Assembly (NCBI GenBank): GCA_913055845.1 | Contig: CAJXKO010000004.1 | Location: forward strand, 21,593-85,592 | Direction: 5' to 3' | Source of the DNA: an uncultured Bacteroidota bacterium | Lineage (GTDB): Bacteria; Bacteroidota; Rhodothermia; Rhodothermales; Salinibacteraceae | DNA: 64,000 nt | In this document: piece by piece, positions 7,644 to 18,101 of the stretch | Layout: every line of letters starts with the position of its first letter | Numbering within the stretch: the stretch's first letter is position 1 | Notes under the pieces: model-generated | The model's input: the letters and a program-made list of their open reading frames with translations, nothing else | What the model was told of the DNA's origin: nothing | Databases searched by the model: none | Made by a program: the position numbers and the translations under genes

Positions 7644-9845
7644 TCACTGGTCCCCATTTTCCCGCTCTGCTCGGAGGGCAAGTAGCCGGTGGGGACGAAG
7701 CGTAAAGAGACTTCCGGGCTCCAGTGGATTCGTGTCGTCTAGAAAATCGGCCAGTTCCGGCACTACGTGCCAGGCCGCACAGCTCACATCCTGTAACTCG
7801 TTTGTCCGAGTGGGAAGCTCAAACTCGACGGGGCTGTCTCCCTGATTCATGAGCACGAGGAACGAGTCATCCGGGCGCGGGCGGCCCTTGGCATCGGGCG
7901 CCAGGTCCATTCCTCGCAGCAGATACCCAAAAGCGCGCAGGTCCTCGTCGTGCCAGTCGTCGTGGGTCATCTCACGGCCGTCAGGGTGCCACCAGAGCAC
8001 GTCCCCTGCACCCTCTTCCTGGTCGGTCGGATCCAGAAAGTGGCGACGTCGAAAGCTGGGATGCTCCTTGCGGAACTTGGTGAGTCGCTGTACAAACTCT
8101 AGGAACTGTTGCTCCCGCTCGTTGAGATCCCAGTCGTACCAGGTCACCTCGTTGTCCTGGCAGTACGGGTTGTTGTTGCCGTGACGCGTATGCGAAAGCT
8201 CATCGCCGCCCAGAATCATAGGAACACCCTGCGAAAGCAGAAGGGTGGCCATAAAACTTCGCTTGCGACGCTCTCGGCGTTCAATGACCTGCGGATCCTC
8301 CGTCGGCCCCTCCACGCCACAATTCGTGGAGTAGTTGTGATCGTGACCGTCCTCGTTGCCTTCCTTGTTCTCCTCATTGTGCTTCTTTTCGTAGCTCACG
8401 AGATCCTCCAAGGTAAAGCCGTCGTGGGCCGTCACGAAATTTATGGACGCAAACGGACGGCGGCCCGAGCGTTCGTACAAGTCGCTGGAGCCAGTGACCC
8501 GCGTGGCCACCTCGCCATTAAGGCCGCGGTCGCCCCGCCAAAAGCGTCGGATGGCATCGCGGTAGCGCCCATTCCATTCGGCCCACTGCCAAGGAAATGA
8601 GCCGACCTGGTAGCCTCCCGGCCCCACGTCCCAGGGCTCCGCGATGAGTTTCACCTGACTGAGCACAGGGTCCTGCTGCACCACCTTGAAGAACGACCCG
8701 AGCATATTCACGTCGTAGAGTTCGCGGGCCAGGGCCGAGGCGAGATCAAATCGGAAGCCGTCGACATGCATCTCCGTTACCCAGTACCGCAGGCTGTCCA
8801 TGATCATCTGTAGGACGTACGAATCGCCAGGATCCAGCGTGTTGCCGGTCCCCGTGTAGTCCATATAGTATCGTTCGTCGTCGGGGTTGAGCTTGTAGTA
8901 GGTGCGGTTGTCCACCCCCCGCCACGAGAGTGTAGGCCCCAGGTGACTGCCTTCACAGGTGTGGTTGTACACCACGTCGATGATGACCTCCAGGCCAGCA
9001 TTGTGGAGGGCCCGTACCATCATCTTGAAATCGCGCACCGCACTCTGTGGGCCATTCGCAGCGTACTCCGGCTCCGGGGCAAAGTAAGAGAGCGAGTTGT
9101 ACCCCCAGTAGTTGCGGAGTCCCTTCTGCAGTAGCCCCCGACGGTGCAACTTGGCGTGAACTGGAAGCAATTGCACCGTGGTTACTCCAAGGTTCTTCAG
9201 GTGGTCGATCACCGGTTCGGAGGCAAGCCCAAGGTACGTGCCCCGTTGCGGTTCAGGAACATCCGGGTGCTGCTTGGTCATCCCCTTCACGTGCGTCTCG
9301 TAGATGAGGGTGTCCTCCCACGGAATTTCCGGCGACTGATCGTTGCCCCAGGCGAAGGTCTCCTCCACCACGGCCCCCAAGGGCGCGTAGGGTGCGCTGT
9401 CCCGAGAGTCGAAGGTCATGTGCTTTTCCCCGTCGGCGTCCACGTCGTAGCCGAAGAGGCTATCGTCCCAGCGCAAGGGACGGCCAATGGCCTTGGCGTA
9501 GGGGTCAAGAAGCACTTTATTGGGGTTAAACCGGTGCCCGTTGGCCGGGTCGTACGGACCGTACACGCGGTAGCCGTAAAGCTGACCGGGCCGCAGGTTG
9601 ACCACGTAGCCGTGCCAGATGGGCCCGGTGTGCTCGGGAAGTTCAAACGTGACGGCCGGCGAGCGGTCGTCCGCGTCGTCGAACAACAGCAGCTCCACCC
9701 GCTCGGCGTGGGCGCTGTGTAACGCAAAGTTCACCCCGATGCCGTCCCACGTAGCACCCCGTGGGTAAGGCTTGCCCGGCCGGATGTGTAGCCGATTTTG
9801 TACCTGCGAAGCAGTGCCGGACCCTGGAGAATCGGACGCATCCAT
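7644..9845 (-). CDS. glgX: Glycogen debranching enzyme GlgX (isoamylase family, GH13)
   Basis: 733 residues. The N-terminal CBM48-like domain (about 20-150; [30 protein letters not shown]) precedes a GH13 barrel. Catalytic residues are visible: nucleophile in [11 protein letters not shown] (about 367), acid in [16 protein letters not shown] (about 403) and the HD pair in [30 protein letters not shown] (about 471). The last motif is diagnostic of GlgX/isoamylase. It hydrolyses alpha-1,6 branches of phosphorylase-trimmed glycogen. It is divergent from glgE across a 252-bp region with inverted repeats, suggesting shared control of polymer synthesis and breakdown. ATG at 9845. Confidence 0.95.
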   Translation of the reverse strand: MDASDSPGSGTASQVQNRLHIRPGKPYPRGATWDGIGVNFALHSAHAERVELLLFDDADDRSPAVTFELPEHTGPIWHGYVVNLRPGQLYGYRVYGPYDPANGHRFNPNKVLLDPYAKAIGRPLRWDDSLFGYDVDADGEKHMTFDSRDSAPYAPLGAVVEETFAWGNDQSPEIPWEDTLIYETHVKGMTKQHPDVPEPQRGTYLGLASEPVIDHLKNLGVTTVQLLPVHAKLHRRGLLQKGLRNYWGYNSLSYFAPEPEYAANGPQSAVRDFKMMVRALHNAGLEVIIDVVYNHTCEGSHLGPTLSWRGVDNRTYYKLNPDDERYYMDYTGTGNTLDPGDSYVLQMIMDSLRYWVTEMHVDGFRFDLASALARELYDVNMLGSFFKVVQQDPVLSQVKLIAEPWDVGPGGYQVGSFPWQWAEWNGRYRDAIRRFWRGDRGLNGEVATRVTGSSDLYERSGRRPFASINFVTAHDGFTLEDLVSYEKKHNEENKEGNEDGHDHNYSTNCGVEGPTEDPQVIERRERRKRSFMATLLLSQGVPMILGGDELSHTRHGNNNPYCQDNEVTWYDWDLNEREQQFLEFVQRLTKFRKEHPSFRRRHFLDPTDQEEGAGDVLWWHPDGREMTHDDWHDEDLRAFGYLLRGMDLAPDAKGRPRPDDSFLVLMNQGDSPVEFELPTRTNELQDVSCAAWHVVPELADFLDDTNPLEPGSLFTLRPHRLLALRAERENGDQ

Positions 9846-9987
9846 AAACAGAAGGCCAAGGGGAAAGCTCGAAGAACAACGAAAACGCAGGCTGCATTCC
9901 TCCCAGGATGTTCAGGCAAGAATCAGACCGCAAATCGGGCCATGAAATGAGCCCGCCGCGACACGGTTGCATTGGGATTTCTGTCCC

Positions 9988-10042
9988 GTAGTGCGTAGCG
10001 TGTACTACATACCCTCGTGTTCATGGCCTGGTACTGAACACG
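9988..10042. promoter_or_regulatory. Inverted repeats in the glgX-glgE divergent control region
   Basis: Two nested dyads lie midway between the divergent starts. CGTGTTCA-N11-TGAACACG (10016-10042) is a perfect 8-bp inverted repeat. A shorter GTAGT-N11-ACTAC (9988-10008) with the same 11-nt spacer lies just upstream. A third, CGGGA-N5-TCCCG, begins at 10041. Equal spacing of the first two suggests dimeric regulator sites; the regulator is unknown. Confidence 0.45.
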
Positions 10043-10097
10043 GGAATTCGTCCCGCGTCCTGCGGTTTTCTTCGCTCGCCAATCTTTTTCCGCCCGC

Positions 10098-12140
10098 ATG
10101 TCCCCCGACGCCTCTCCATCCCAGTCATCTCCCCCCGCATCAGGCACAATCCCAAAGTCGTGGTCCCGCGTCGTTATTACTGACGTATCCCCCACCGTTG
10201 ATGGGGGCGAGTGGCCCATCAAGCGGGCCGTAGGCGAACGCGTAGAGGCGAGTGCTAGCATCATCGTGGATAGCCACGAGGTACTGGCTGCGGAGCTCAT
10301 CTACCGCCACGAGGACGGCGATACGGAGCACGTGACGCGGATGTCCCCCGGCGAAAACGACGAATACCACGGAGGCTTCAAGGTGTCGGAGGCGGGGCGT
10401 TACCTGTACCGCGTGCGGGCTTGGATCAACCGGTTCGCCACGTGGCAGGATCAATTCCGGCGGCGAGTGAAGGGGGGTGAGTCGCAGGCCGAGATCGATA
10501 GTGAACTCAAGGTGGGCGTGTCGCTGCTCGAAGCTGCCGCCGAGAACGCTCCTGCCGACGACCGCGACCTGCTGACGGCCCACATCGAGGCCTTCCAGAC
10601 TGGCAACGAGCAAGCCGCTCTTGGGGACGAAATCGCGGAGCTGGTGCGCCGCCACGCTCCCCACGAGCAACAGACGACGAGCAAGACCTACGAGGTGCTG
10701 GTGGACCCGAAGCGGGCCCGCAGTGGCGCATGGTACGAATTTTTCCCGCGCTCGGCCCGCGATGACGGCGAGCACGCCACGCTCGACGACGCCGCCGAGC
10801 GGCTCCCGCGCATCCAGGAGATGGGCTTCGACATCGTATACCTTCCCCCGGTCCATCCCATTGGCGAAACCAACCGGAAGGGGCCAGACGACGCCCCGGA
10901 GGCCGGCCCGGACGATCCGGGTAGCCCGTGGGCCATTGGCGGATGGCTGGAGGACGGGTCGAAGGGCGGGCACAAGAGCGTCCATCCCAAGCTGGGCGGC
11001 ATCGAAGCGTTCGACCGCTTCGTGGATCAGGCCCACGAACTGGGCCTCGACGTGGCCATCGATATCGCATTTCAGTGCTCCCCCGATCATCCTTATGTCG
11101 AGGAGCACCCGGAGTGGTTCTACCACCGCCCCGACGGCTCCATCCGCTACGCCGAAAATCCACCAAAGAAGTACCAGGACGTCCACCCCATTAACTTCGA
11201 GACCGAAGCGTGGCCTGCGCTCTGGCAGGAGCTCAAGAGTGTGTTTGAGTACTGGATCGACCATGGCGTGACCACCTTCCGCGTCGACAACCCGCACACC
11301 AAGCCGTTTGCCTTCTGGCAGTGGTGCCTGCGCGAACTGCGCGAAGAGACGCCCGAACTTATTGTCCTCTCAGAGGCCTTCACGCGACCGAAGATCATGC
11401 ACCACCTCGCCAAGATCGGCTTCAACAACTCGTATACCTACTTTACGTGGCGCAATACCCCCGAAGAGCTCCGGGAATACGCCGACGAGCTGTTTCGCAC
11501 CGACGCCGTAGAGTACTTTCGGCCCAACTTTTGGCCCAACACGCCGGACATCCTGCACGATGAATTGGTACATGGGGGTCGTCCCGCCCACAAAAGCCGG
11601 TTCGTGCTCGCGGCCACCCTGTCGAGCACATACGGCGTGTACGGACCGCCCTTCGAGCACGTCGACAACCGACAGCGGGACACCAAGGAGGAGTACGCCC
11701 ACAACGAGAAGTACGAAATCCGGACCTGGGACTGGAACGACCCCACCTCCCTCCAGCCCTTCATGACCCGCGTAAACCGCATCCGGAAAGAGAACCCTGC
11801 CCTCCAGCAAATGCGGTCGATTCAGTTCCTTGACACCAAGCACCCGGACCTACTGGCCTACAGCAAGTCTACCCCAGACAACTTGATCGTGGTGGTGGTG
11901 ACCCTGGACCCGCACAACGCCTGTGAGGGACAGCTCGTGCTGCCGCCCCACGACTACGGCCTCCCCCCCGACGAGGGCTTCGGGGTCCACGATCTGCTGA
12001 ACGACGCCCGGTACACCTGGCGCGGCTCCCACCACTACCTGAAACTCACTCCGGATACACCCGCACACATTTTCCGAATCGACCCGTCGGGAACCCACGA
12101 ACACACCCACGCGGCCTACGACCGTCTCGTTCACGCCTGA
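10098..12140 (+). CDS. glgE: Alpha-1,4-glucan:maltose-1-phosphate maltosyltransferase GlgE
   Basis: 680-residue GH13_3 enzyme that transfers maltosyl units from maltose-1-phosphate to growing alpha-1,4-glucan. The family block SGAWYEFFPRSARDDGEHATLDDA (about 212) precedes the barrel. PPVHPIGETNRKG binds maltose-1-phosphate. The nucleophile is in TTFRVDNPHTKPFAFW (about 396), the general acid in IVLSEAFTRPKIM (about 425), and TYFTWRNTPEELREY is characteristic. The first 120 residues form the beta-sandwich domain N. Length matches Streptomyces and Mycobacterium GlgE (about 665-700). It is the first gene of a rightward series with treS-mak and glgB, which supply its substrate and branch its product. 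Confidence 0.95.
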   Translation: MSPDASPSQSSPPASGTIPKSWSRVVITDVSPTVDGGEWPIKRAVGERVEASASIIVDSHEVLAAELIYRHEDGDTEHVTRMSPGENDEYHGGFKVSEAGRYLYRVRAWINRFATWQDQFRRRVKGGESQAEIDSELKVGVSLLEAAAENAPADDRDLLTAHIEAFQTGNEQAALGDEIAELVRRHAPHEQQTTSKTYEVLVDPKRARSGAWYEFFPRSARDDGEHATLDDAAERLPRIQEMGFDIVYLPPVHPIGETNRKGPDDAPEAGPDDPGSPWAIGGWLEDGSKGGHKSVHPKLGGIEAFDRFVDQAHELGLDVAIDIAFQCSPDHPYVEEHPEWFYHRPDGSIRYAENPPKKYQDVHPINFETEAWPALWQELKSVFEYWIDHGVTTFRVDNPHTKPFAFWQWCLRELREETPELIVLSEAFTRPKIMHHLAKIGFNNSYTYFTWRNTPEELREYADELFRTDAVEYFRPNFWPNTPDILHDELVHGGRPAHKSRFVLAATLSSTYGVYGPPFEHVDNRQRDTKEEYAHNEKYEIRTWDWNDPTSLQPFMTRVNRIRKENPALQQMRSIQFLDTKHPDLLAYSKSTPDNLIVVVVTLDPHNACEGQLVLPPHDYGLPPDEGFGVHDLLNDARYTWRGSHHYLKLTPDTPAHIFRIDPSGTHEHTHAAYDRLVHA

Positions 12141-12172
12141 CCGTATTGGCGCGTTAGAACGTCGACCGTCAG

Positions 12173-12209
12173 AACGTTCCGCGCCCCTTCCCTCCAACGT
12201 GCTAACGTT
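12173..12209 (+). repeat. Two AACGTT palindromes upstream of treS
   Basis: AACGTT occurs at 12173-12178 and 12204-12209 within the glgE-treS gap, in the contexts CAGAACGTTCC and CTAACGTTCGACG. It belongs to the dispersed AACGTT motif described for positions 35074, 62141 and 62786. Confidence 0.4.
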
Positions 12210-12238
12210 CGACGCCCCCCGTTCTACCGCCCTGTTGT

Positions 12239-15200
12239 ATGTCCGACGACTTCCTTAGCGACCCGCGCTGGTACAAAGACGCTGTCATCTACGAGCTGCA
12301 CGTCCGCAGCTTCTACGACTCGAACGACGACGGCTACGGAGACTTTCAGGGCCTCCACGAAAAGCTCCCCTACCTTGAATCGCTGGGCGTGAACACCCTC
12401 TGGCTCCTCCCCTTTCTGGAGAGCCCACTGAAGGACGACGGCTACGACACAGCCGACTACTTCAAGGTCCTGCCTATCCACGGCGACCTCGACGACTTCC
12501 AGGCGTTTCTCGACGCGGCCCACTCTCGGGGCATGCGGGTCATCACGGAGCTGGTCCTCAACCACACCTCCGATCAGCACCCGTGGTTTCAGGAAGCGCG
12601 CGACCCGGCCTCCGACAAACACGACTGGTACGTGTGGAGCGAGACGGATGAGAAGTACGAGGACGTCCGCGTCATTTTCACAGACACGGAAGACTCGAAC
12701 TGGACTTGGGACCGCAAGGCGCAGAAGTACTACTGGCACCGGTTCTTTAGCCACCAGCCGGACCTGAACTTCGACAATCCCGAGGTCCGGGAGAAAATGA
12801 AGGAAGTCATGTTCTTCTGGCTCGACATGGGCGTGGATGGCCTCCGGCTCGACGCGGTCCCCTACCTCTTCGAACGTGAGGGAACCAACAGCGAGAACCT
12901 ACCCGAAACGATTGCCTACGTCAAGGAGCTGCGGGCCGCCGTCGAGGAGCGGTATGGCCCCGGCAAGGTTCTCCTGGCCGAGGCAAACCAGTGGCCTGAG
13001 GACACGCTCCCCTACTTTGGGGAAGACGCGGAGGGCAACAGCACCGGCGTGCAGATGGCCTTTAACTTCCCCATCATGCCCCGGCTCTACATGGCACTGC
13101 GGCGCGAGAACCGCCGGCCCGTTGTCGAGATGCTCGACCTTACCGGCGGCATCCCCGACGATGCCCAGTGGGCACTCTTCCTCCGCAACCACGACGAGCT
13201 CACCCTCGAGATGGTGACCGACGAGGAGCGGGACTACATGTACCACGAATACGCCGCTGACGATCGGTTCCGCATCAACGTGGGGATTCGGCGTCGGCTC
13301 ACCCCCCTTCTCGGGGGCGAGCGCCGCCGAATCGAACTCATGACGGCCCTGCTGTTTAGCCTCAAAGGCAGCCCGGTCCTCTACTACGGCGACGAGATCG
13401 GGATGGGGGACGACCCGTTCCTCGGGGATCGCAACGGAGTGCGCACCCCCATGCAGTGGAGCCCGGATAAGAACGGCGGCTTTTCGCGGGCGCCCCACCA
13501 CAAGCTGTTCATGCCCCCGATTAACCGTGGCAAATACAGCTACGAGTTCGTGAACGTCGAGGACGCCGAGCAGGACCCCCACTCGCTTCTCCACTTCATG
13601 CGCCGGCTCATCGCCCTCCGGCAGCAGCACAAGAAAATCTTTGGCCGAGGCTCGTTCGAACTACTGCCCCTCGAGAACGCAGCAATCTTCGCCTTTCTAC
13701 GGGAGCACGAGGGCGAACAGATTCTCGTCGTAGCCAATCTTTCCCGCTTCTCCCAGTCGGCACATCTGCCGGCCCGGGGCGACCTGGAAGGCATGGCCCC
13801 GGTCGAGCTGTTCAGCCAGTCCGCGTTCCCTCCTATTGGCGACGACGATTACCACCTCACCGTTGGTCCCCATCATTTTTACTGGTTTAAGCTCGTGCCC
13901 GAAGAAGACGTACAACGCGACCACTCTCGCCAAAGCGGCCTCCAGCCTGTCGAGGTGGAGGCAAACGGCCGGACCCGCCCCGTCCTCCCGGTGGCCGAAG
14001 GCCTGCAGAATCTCCTCGTGCCCACCATGGCACAGCGCCGCGGCCCTGAACAGCTGGAGTCGCTCCTGCCCGAGTTCATCAAGAAGCAGCGGTGGTTCGG
14101 GGCCAAGGGCGAGGTCATCGAGTCGGTAAGCATTGAGGACGCAGTGCGCCTGCAGTCCGACCCGGCCATTTACCTCTCGGTTCTAGAGGTAGAATTGGAG
14201 ACGGATACGTCGTTTTACACGCTGCCCCTCATGGCAGCCCCCGAGGCGGATGCGGCGTCCGTGCTGGAGGAACGCCCCGACGCAACCGTGGCCTGGCTGG
14301 AGGTGGACGACACTGGAGAGCGACGCCTTGTGTACGACGCCACGGTCGACCCTGCGTTCTGGTCCACCCTGTTCCGGTGGTGGAAACAGGGGAGCCGTGG
14401 CCGCTCGCTGAAGGGCGTGTACACGGCCGAGCCTTCCCAAGCAGCCACGAACGACGAGCCGACTAACATCGAACTGCTTACGGGCGAACAGAGCAATACC
14501 TCAGCCCTAATTAACGGCGACTATTTCGCTAAACTGTACCGGCGTCTTGAAGAAGGGCCCAACCCCGAAAAAGAACTGCTCGAACATCTCACTGGGGTCG
14601 GCTTCAAGTTTTCCCCTCGGTTGCACGGCACCATCCACTTCCAGCGCCAATACCGCCAGTATACGCTCGGCGTCTTCCAGGAAGCCCTCTCGGTCGACAC
14701 CGACGCGTGGACCTACGCCCTGGACTCCACCATGCACTTCCTGGATCGGGTCCAGAACTCGCCTTTTCCCCGCGAGCAAGCCCAATCCTCTAGCCTTCCG
14801 GACGTGCTCGACGACTGGACCGTGGACCGATCGGGAGCCGAGACGGTGCCGGTATGGCTGGAGGAGGTGGCCCCGGAAATGGTCTCCTTTGCGCGGACGT
14901 TGGGCGTGCGGACCGCCGAGATGCACCGGGCCCTCTTCCGGGCGGAGGCGGAGGACCTGCACCCGATTGACGCCCCGCCCGATGCTGGAGCGGAATTGCG
15001 AGACCGTCTCCGCAGCGAAATGGCCGACACACGGGCCCTCCTCGATCGGCAGTCCCCCCTCGGGGCCCGGGAGACGCTGCCCCCCGAAGCAGCCTGGGAC
15101 AAGGCCGACGAGCTCCTTTCCTCCCTCGGCTCCGTATCCGGTCAGCACAAGCGTATTCGCATCCACGGCGATTACCACCTTGGCCAACTTCTCCGCGCGG

Positions 15201-15625
15201 AAGGCGATGTCTACATCTTGGACTTCGAAGGCGAACCGGCCCGCCCCCTCGAGGAGCGTCGGAAGCGGGAAAACGCACTGCGAGACGTGGCCGGCATGAT
15301 CCGCTCTCTAGAGTACGCCGTTCTGGCTGCGTGGGAGGACCACACGGAAACCGATCCGGAATACACGGACTGGGTGAACGCGCTCCTCTACTGTGTGGAA
15401 ACGACCTTCTTGAATGCCTACGACGATACGGCCGCGGACGCGCCGTTCCTCCCTGCCCGACCGGCCCGGGACTCTTTTCTGTGGGCCTTCCTCCTCGACA
15501 AAGCCCTGTACGAAGTTCGGTACGAACTCAACCACCGCCCCGACTGGGCGTGGCTTCCTCTTCATGGCCTCCGGCGGCTCTTGGGGGACCAGGTAACGGA
15601 AGCTCCCTCCCTGTCAGAATCGTAA
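12239..15625 (+). CDS. treS: Trehalose synthase-maltokinase fusion (TreS-Mak)
   Basis: 1128 residues with two enzymes in one chain. Residues about 1-560 are GH13 trehalose synthase, interconverting trehalose and maltose: start WYKDAVIYELHVRSFYDSN, nucleophile DGLRLDAVPYLFEREGT (about 205), acid LLAEANQWPEDT (about 247), RNHDELTLEMVT (about 318). Residues about 600-1115 are maltokinase (ATP + maltose to maltose-1-phosphate): LPEFIKKQRWFGAKG at its start, the kinase loop RIHGDYHLGQLL (about 975) and VYILDFEGEPARPLEERR as metal-binding DFE. The product feeds GlgE, encoded 98 bp upstream. The fusion architecture is known in several phyla. ATG at 12239 gives the conserved N-terminus. Confidence 0.95.
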   Translation: MSDDFLSDPRWYKDAVIYELHVRSFYDSNDDGYGDFQGLHEKLPYLESLGVNTLWLLPFLESPLKDDGYDTADYFKVLPIHGDLDDFQAFLDAAHSRGMRVITELVLNHTSDQHPWFQEARDPASDKHDWYVWSETDEKYEDVRVIFTDTEDSNWTWDRKAQKYYWHRFFSHQPDLNFDNPEVREKMKEVMFFWLDMGVDGLRLDAVPYLFEREGTNSENLPETIAYVKELRAAVEERYGPGKVLLAEANQWPEDTLPYFGEDAEGNSTGVQMAFNFPIMPRLYMALRRENRRPVVEMLDLTGGIPDDAQWALFLRNHDELTLEMVTDEERDYMYHEYAADDRFRINVGIRRRLTPLLGGERRRIELMTALLFSLKGSPVLYYGDEIGMGDDPFLGDRNGVRTPMQWSPDKNGGFSRAPHHKLFMPPINRGKYSYEFVNVEDAEQDPHSLLHFMRRLIALRQQHKKIFGRGSFELLPLENAAIFAFLREHEGEQILVVANLSRFSQSAHLPARGDLEGMAPVELFSQSAFPPIGDDDYHLTVGPHHFYWFKLVPEEDVQRDHSRQSGLQPVEVEANGRTRPVLPVAEGLQNLLVPTMAQRRGPEQLESLLPEFIKKQRWFGAKGEVIESVSIEDAVRLQSDPAIYLSVLEVELETDTSFYTLPLMAAPEADAASVLEERPDATVAWLEVDDTGERRLVYDATVDPAFWSTLFRWWKQGSRGRSLKGVYTAEPSQAATNDEPTNIELLTGEQSNTSALINGDYFAKLYRRLEEGPNPEKELLEHLTGVGFKFSPRLHGTIHFQRQYRQYTLGVFQEALSVDTDAWTYALDSTMHFLDRVQNSPFPREQAQSSSLPDVLDDWTVDRSGAETVPVWLEEVAPEMVSFARTLGVRTAEMHRALFRAEAEDLHPIDAPPDAGAELRDRLRSEMADTRALLDRQSPLGARETLPPEAAWDKADELLSSLGSVSGQHKRIRIHGDYHLGQLLRAEGDVYILDFEGEPARPLEERRKRENALRDVAGMIRSLEYAVLAAWEDHTETDPEYTDWVNALLYCVETTFLNAYDDTAADAPFLPARPARDSFLWAFLLDKALYEVRYELNHRPDWAWLPLHGLRRLLGDQVTEAPSLSES

Positions 15626-16050
15626 CTCTCCCCCAGTCCAGGAGGAGGCCCCATGCCCCTCGTGGACGACGAAAGGGAGCCCTTTTCGCCGTCTCCCAGG
15701 ATTCAAGACCCTTCAGAGTCCATTGACCGGGCGGCTCGTCGCTTCAGACAATCTCGACAGTTCAAGGGGGGAGCCCTTCGCCCAGGTCCAGGATAGTCGG
15801 TCCTGGAAGCTCACTGCGTGACCGATTCGGCCAGATTGTTTCTGAACAAGACTGTCGACTCGGTTTCTCTACACCCCCCGGTCCAGTGCGGTACGGCCCC
15901 CGTTAGGCACCCGGCAGCGAAGGTTACAGTGAGCGCCCGCCCCGGAACTCTACGTCGGAGTCGTTGACACGCTTCGCACGCAACGCTTATGTTCTGGACG
16001 CAAACGCAAGAACGTTCTACATTTCTCCGCTCTCCGGTCCGGCCCTACAC
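15626..16050. other. 425-bp gap between treS-mak and glgB
   Basis: No convincing ORF. It contains a 6-bp dyad TCCAGG-N9-CCTGGA (15787-15807), a candidate promoter (15964-15993) and an AGAACGTTCT palindrome (16009-16018). The length and the promoter suggest that glgB has its own transcription start. Confidence 0.5.
15964..15993 (+). promoter_or_regulatory. Candidate promoter for glgB
   Basis: TTGACA, an 18-bp spacer, then TATGTT, about 58 bp before the glgB ATG at 16051. The ORF-track start for glgB (TTG at 15964) is the -35 hexamer itself, which argues for the later ATG. A 10-bp perfect palindrome AGAACGTTCT follows at 16009-16018, in the expected 5' leader. Confidence 0.45.
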
Positions 16051-17919
16051 ATGCCCCACCTCACCGACGACGACATCTACTATTGGAACGAAGGCACCCA
16101 TACCCATAGCTACGAACGGCTGGGCGCCCACCCAAACCAGCAGGGCACCTGGTTTGCCGTCTGGGCGCCGAACGCCGACCGGGTGGAGGTAACGGGCGAT
16201 TTCAACGACTGGACCTTCGGCGCTGATATACTGGAGCGCCGCGAGGGCGGGCTCTGGGAGGGATACGTCCGCGGCGCCAAACCGGGCCAGAAATACAAGT
16301 ATCACCTCCACGCCGACGGCGAGTGGGTGGACCGGACGGACCCTTACGCCTTCCAGATGGAGGCCCCTTCTCAAAACACCTACGAGGGCCTCTCCGCCGT
16401 CATCCAGGATCTCGACACCTACACGTGGAACGATGCAGACTGGATGGAACACCGGGACGGACCGGGGGGACTGAACGGGCCGCTCTCGATCTACGAAGTG
16501 CACCTCGGCTCCTGGCGTCATAAAGAACACGGCCAGTCCCTGAGTTACCGGGAGGTGGCCGAGCCGCTGGCCGACCACGTCGAGAACCTCGGGTTCACGC
16601 ACGTCGAGTTTCTCCCCCTCGCCGAGCACCCGTACTACGGCTCGTGGGGCTACCAAATCCTTGGCTACTACGCGCCCACCTTCCGCTACGGCGACCCAGA
16701 AGGGCTCATGCACCTCATCGATACCCTCCACCAGCGCGGCATCGGGGTGATCATGGACTGGGTGCCGGGACACTTCGCCACCGACCCGCAGGGTCTTACG
16801 TACTTCGACCGCTCGCACCTCTTTGAGTACGAGGACCCGCGCATGCGGGAGCATCCGGACTGGGGCACGCGGGTGTTCGACTTCGGCAAAAACGGCGTCC
16901 GCAACTTCCTCCTCTCCAACGCGCTGTTCTGGATGGACAAGTACCACGTGGATGGCCTGCGCGTCGACGCGGTGGCCTCCATGCTGTACCGCGACTACTC
17001 ACGAGAAGGTGACTGGGCGCCAAACGTCCACGGCGGCCGCGAAAACCTGGAGGCGATCAGTCTCCTGCAAGACACCAATGAACACATCTACAAGGAGTAC
17101 CCCGGCGCCATTACACTGGCGGAAGAGTCGACGGCCTGGCCGGGCGTGACGACGCCCACCGAGCACGGCGGCCTCGGCTTCCTCTACAAGTGGAACATGG
17201 GGTGGATGCACGACACGCTCACATACGCGAGCAAGGAACCCGTCCACCGCAAATACCACCACGGCGACCTCACCTGGACGCTGAGCTGGGCCTTCTCCGA
17301 GAACTACACGCTCCCCCTCTCCCACGACGAGGTCGTGCACGGCAAAAACTCGCTCTGGGGCAAGATGCCGGGCGACGACTGGCAGAAGGCAGCCAACCTG
17401 CGCCTCCTCTACGCCCACATGTTTGGTCACCCCGGCAAGAAGCTCCTCTTCATGGGTTGCGAGTTCGGGCAGTACCACGAATGGAATCACGATCAAGAGC
17501 TCGAATGGTGGCTCACGGAACAGCCGCTCCACGAGGGACTCATGGAATGGCTTGGCGATTTGAACCACCTCTACCAGAATGGACCCGCCCTCTGGAACGA
17601 CCACGAAGACGGCTTTGAGTGGATTTCCTACGACGACCGCGAGAACAGTGTGCTGACCTACCAGCGCACGGGCCATGACGAGTCGCTCATCTTCGTGCTC
17701 AACTTTACGCCCGTCGTTCGCGAAAACTACCGAATCGGGGTGCCCTACGCAGGATCGTGGCACGAACGGCTCAATAGTGACAGCGAGGCCTACGGTGGAA
17801 GCAACGTCGGCAACGCGGGGGGCGTCCATAGCGACAACATCGGACAGCACGGCCATCCCCACTCTCTTGAGTTGACGCTCCCTCCCCTTGGAGCCCTCAT
17901 CCTAAAACCGACCCCGTAG
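16051..17919 (+). CDS. glgB: 1,4-alpha-glucan branching enzyme GlgB
   Basis: 622 residues starting [31 protein letters not shown]48 N-domain (about 20-115; [23 protein letters not shown]) is followed by the GH13_9 barrel: [26 protein letters not shown], nucleophile [18 protein letters not shown] (about 305), acid [14 protein letters not shown] (about 356) and [13 protein letters not shown] (about 424). It makes alpha-1,6 branches in the linear glucan made by GlgE. It lacks the second N-terminal domain of long E. coli-type GlgB (about 730), as in many bacteria. A C-terminal beta domain ends in LGALILKP. It is the last gene of the rightward GlgE-pathway series. Confidence 0.95.
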   Translation: MPHLTDDDIYYWNEGTHTHSYERLGAHPNQQGTWFAVWAPNADRVEVTGDFNDWTFGADILERREGGLWEGYVRGAKPGQKYKYHLHADGEWVDRTDPYAFQMEAPSQNTYEGLSAVIQDLDTYTWNDADWMEHRDGPGGLNGPLSIYEVHLGSWRHKEHGQSLSYREVAEPLADHVENLGFTHVEFLPLAEHPYYGSWGYQILGYYAPTFRYGDPEGLMHLIDTLHQRGIGVIMDWVPGHFATDPQGLTYFDRSHLFEYEDPRMREHPDWGTRVFDFGKNGVRNFLLSNALFWMDKYHVDGLRVDAVASMLYRDYSREGDWAPNVHGGRENLEAISLLQDTNEHIYKEYPGAITLAEESTAWPGVTTPTEHGGLGFLYKWNMGWMHDTLTYASKEPVHRKYHHGDLTWTLSWAFSENYTLPLSHDEVVHGKNSLWGKMPGDDWQKAANLRLLYAHMFGHPGKKLLFMGCEFGQYHEWNHDQELEWWLTEQPLHEGLMEWLGDLNHLYQNGPALWNDHEDGFEWISYDDRENSVLTYQRTGHDESLIFVLNFTPVVRENYRIGVPYAGSWHERLNSDSEAYGGSNVGNAGGVHSDNIGQHGHPHSLELTLPPLGALILKPTP

Positions 17920-18032
17920 GCCGCGTGAGGGCTCGTCGACGCCCATTGGTCCTCCCTCTGCCACCGCCTCGGGGACAGGGAGTGAGCCCATTCCTTCCCA
18001 CCTCGATTTAACACCTTCTGGACGTTCGGCCA

Positions 18033-18077
18033 TTGACGAACTGGTGAGATGCCCTTATTTAGAAGTGATCTAAATAA
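18033..18077 (+). promoter_or_regulatory. Perfect palindromic operator overlapping a candidate promoter, upstream of an iron-type TonB operon
   Basis: TTATTTAGA-AGTGA-TCTAAATAA (18055-18077) is a perfect 9-bp inverted repeat in an AT-rich island within GC-rich DNA, 24 bp before the lipoprotein ATG at 18102. TTGACG at 18033-18038 and TATTTA at 18056-18061 (17-bp spacer) make a weak promoter whose -10 lies in the left arm, so a bound repressor would block RNA polymerase. The size and AT-rich arms resemble Fur- or DtxR/MntR-type metalloregulator boxes; assignment to either is inference from the downstream receptor. Confidence 0.6.
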
Positions 18078-18101
18078 TCAGGAATCACCGTCAGCGTTCG
18101 C

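Noticed and set aside
15964-16050. Upstream in-frame start for glgB
   Set aside because: The TTG at 15964 coincides with a promoter-like -35 hexamer and the extra 29 residues do not resemble GlgB; ATG 16051 fits the family.
17921-17994. GGGCTC...GAGCCC and CTCCCT...AGGGAG pairs after glgB
   Set aside because: Loops are long and no T-run follows; not a convincing terminator.
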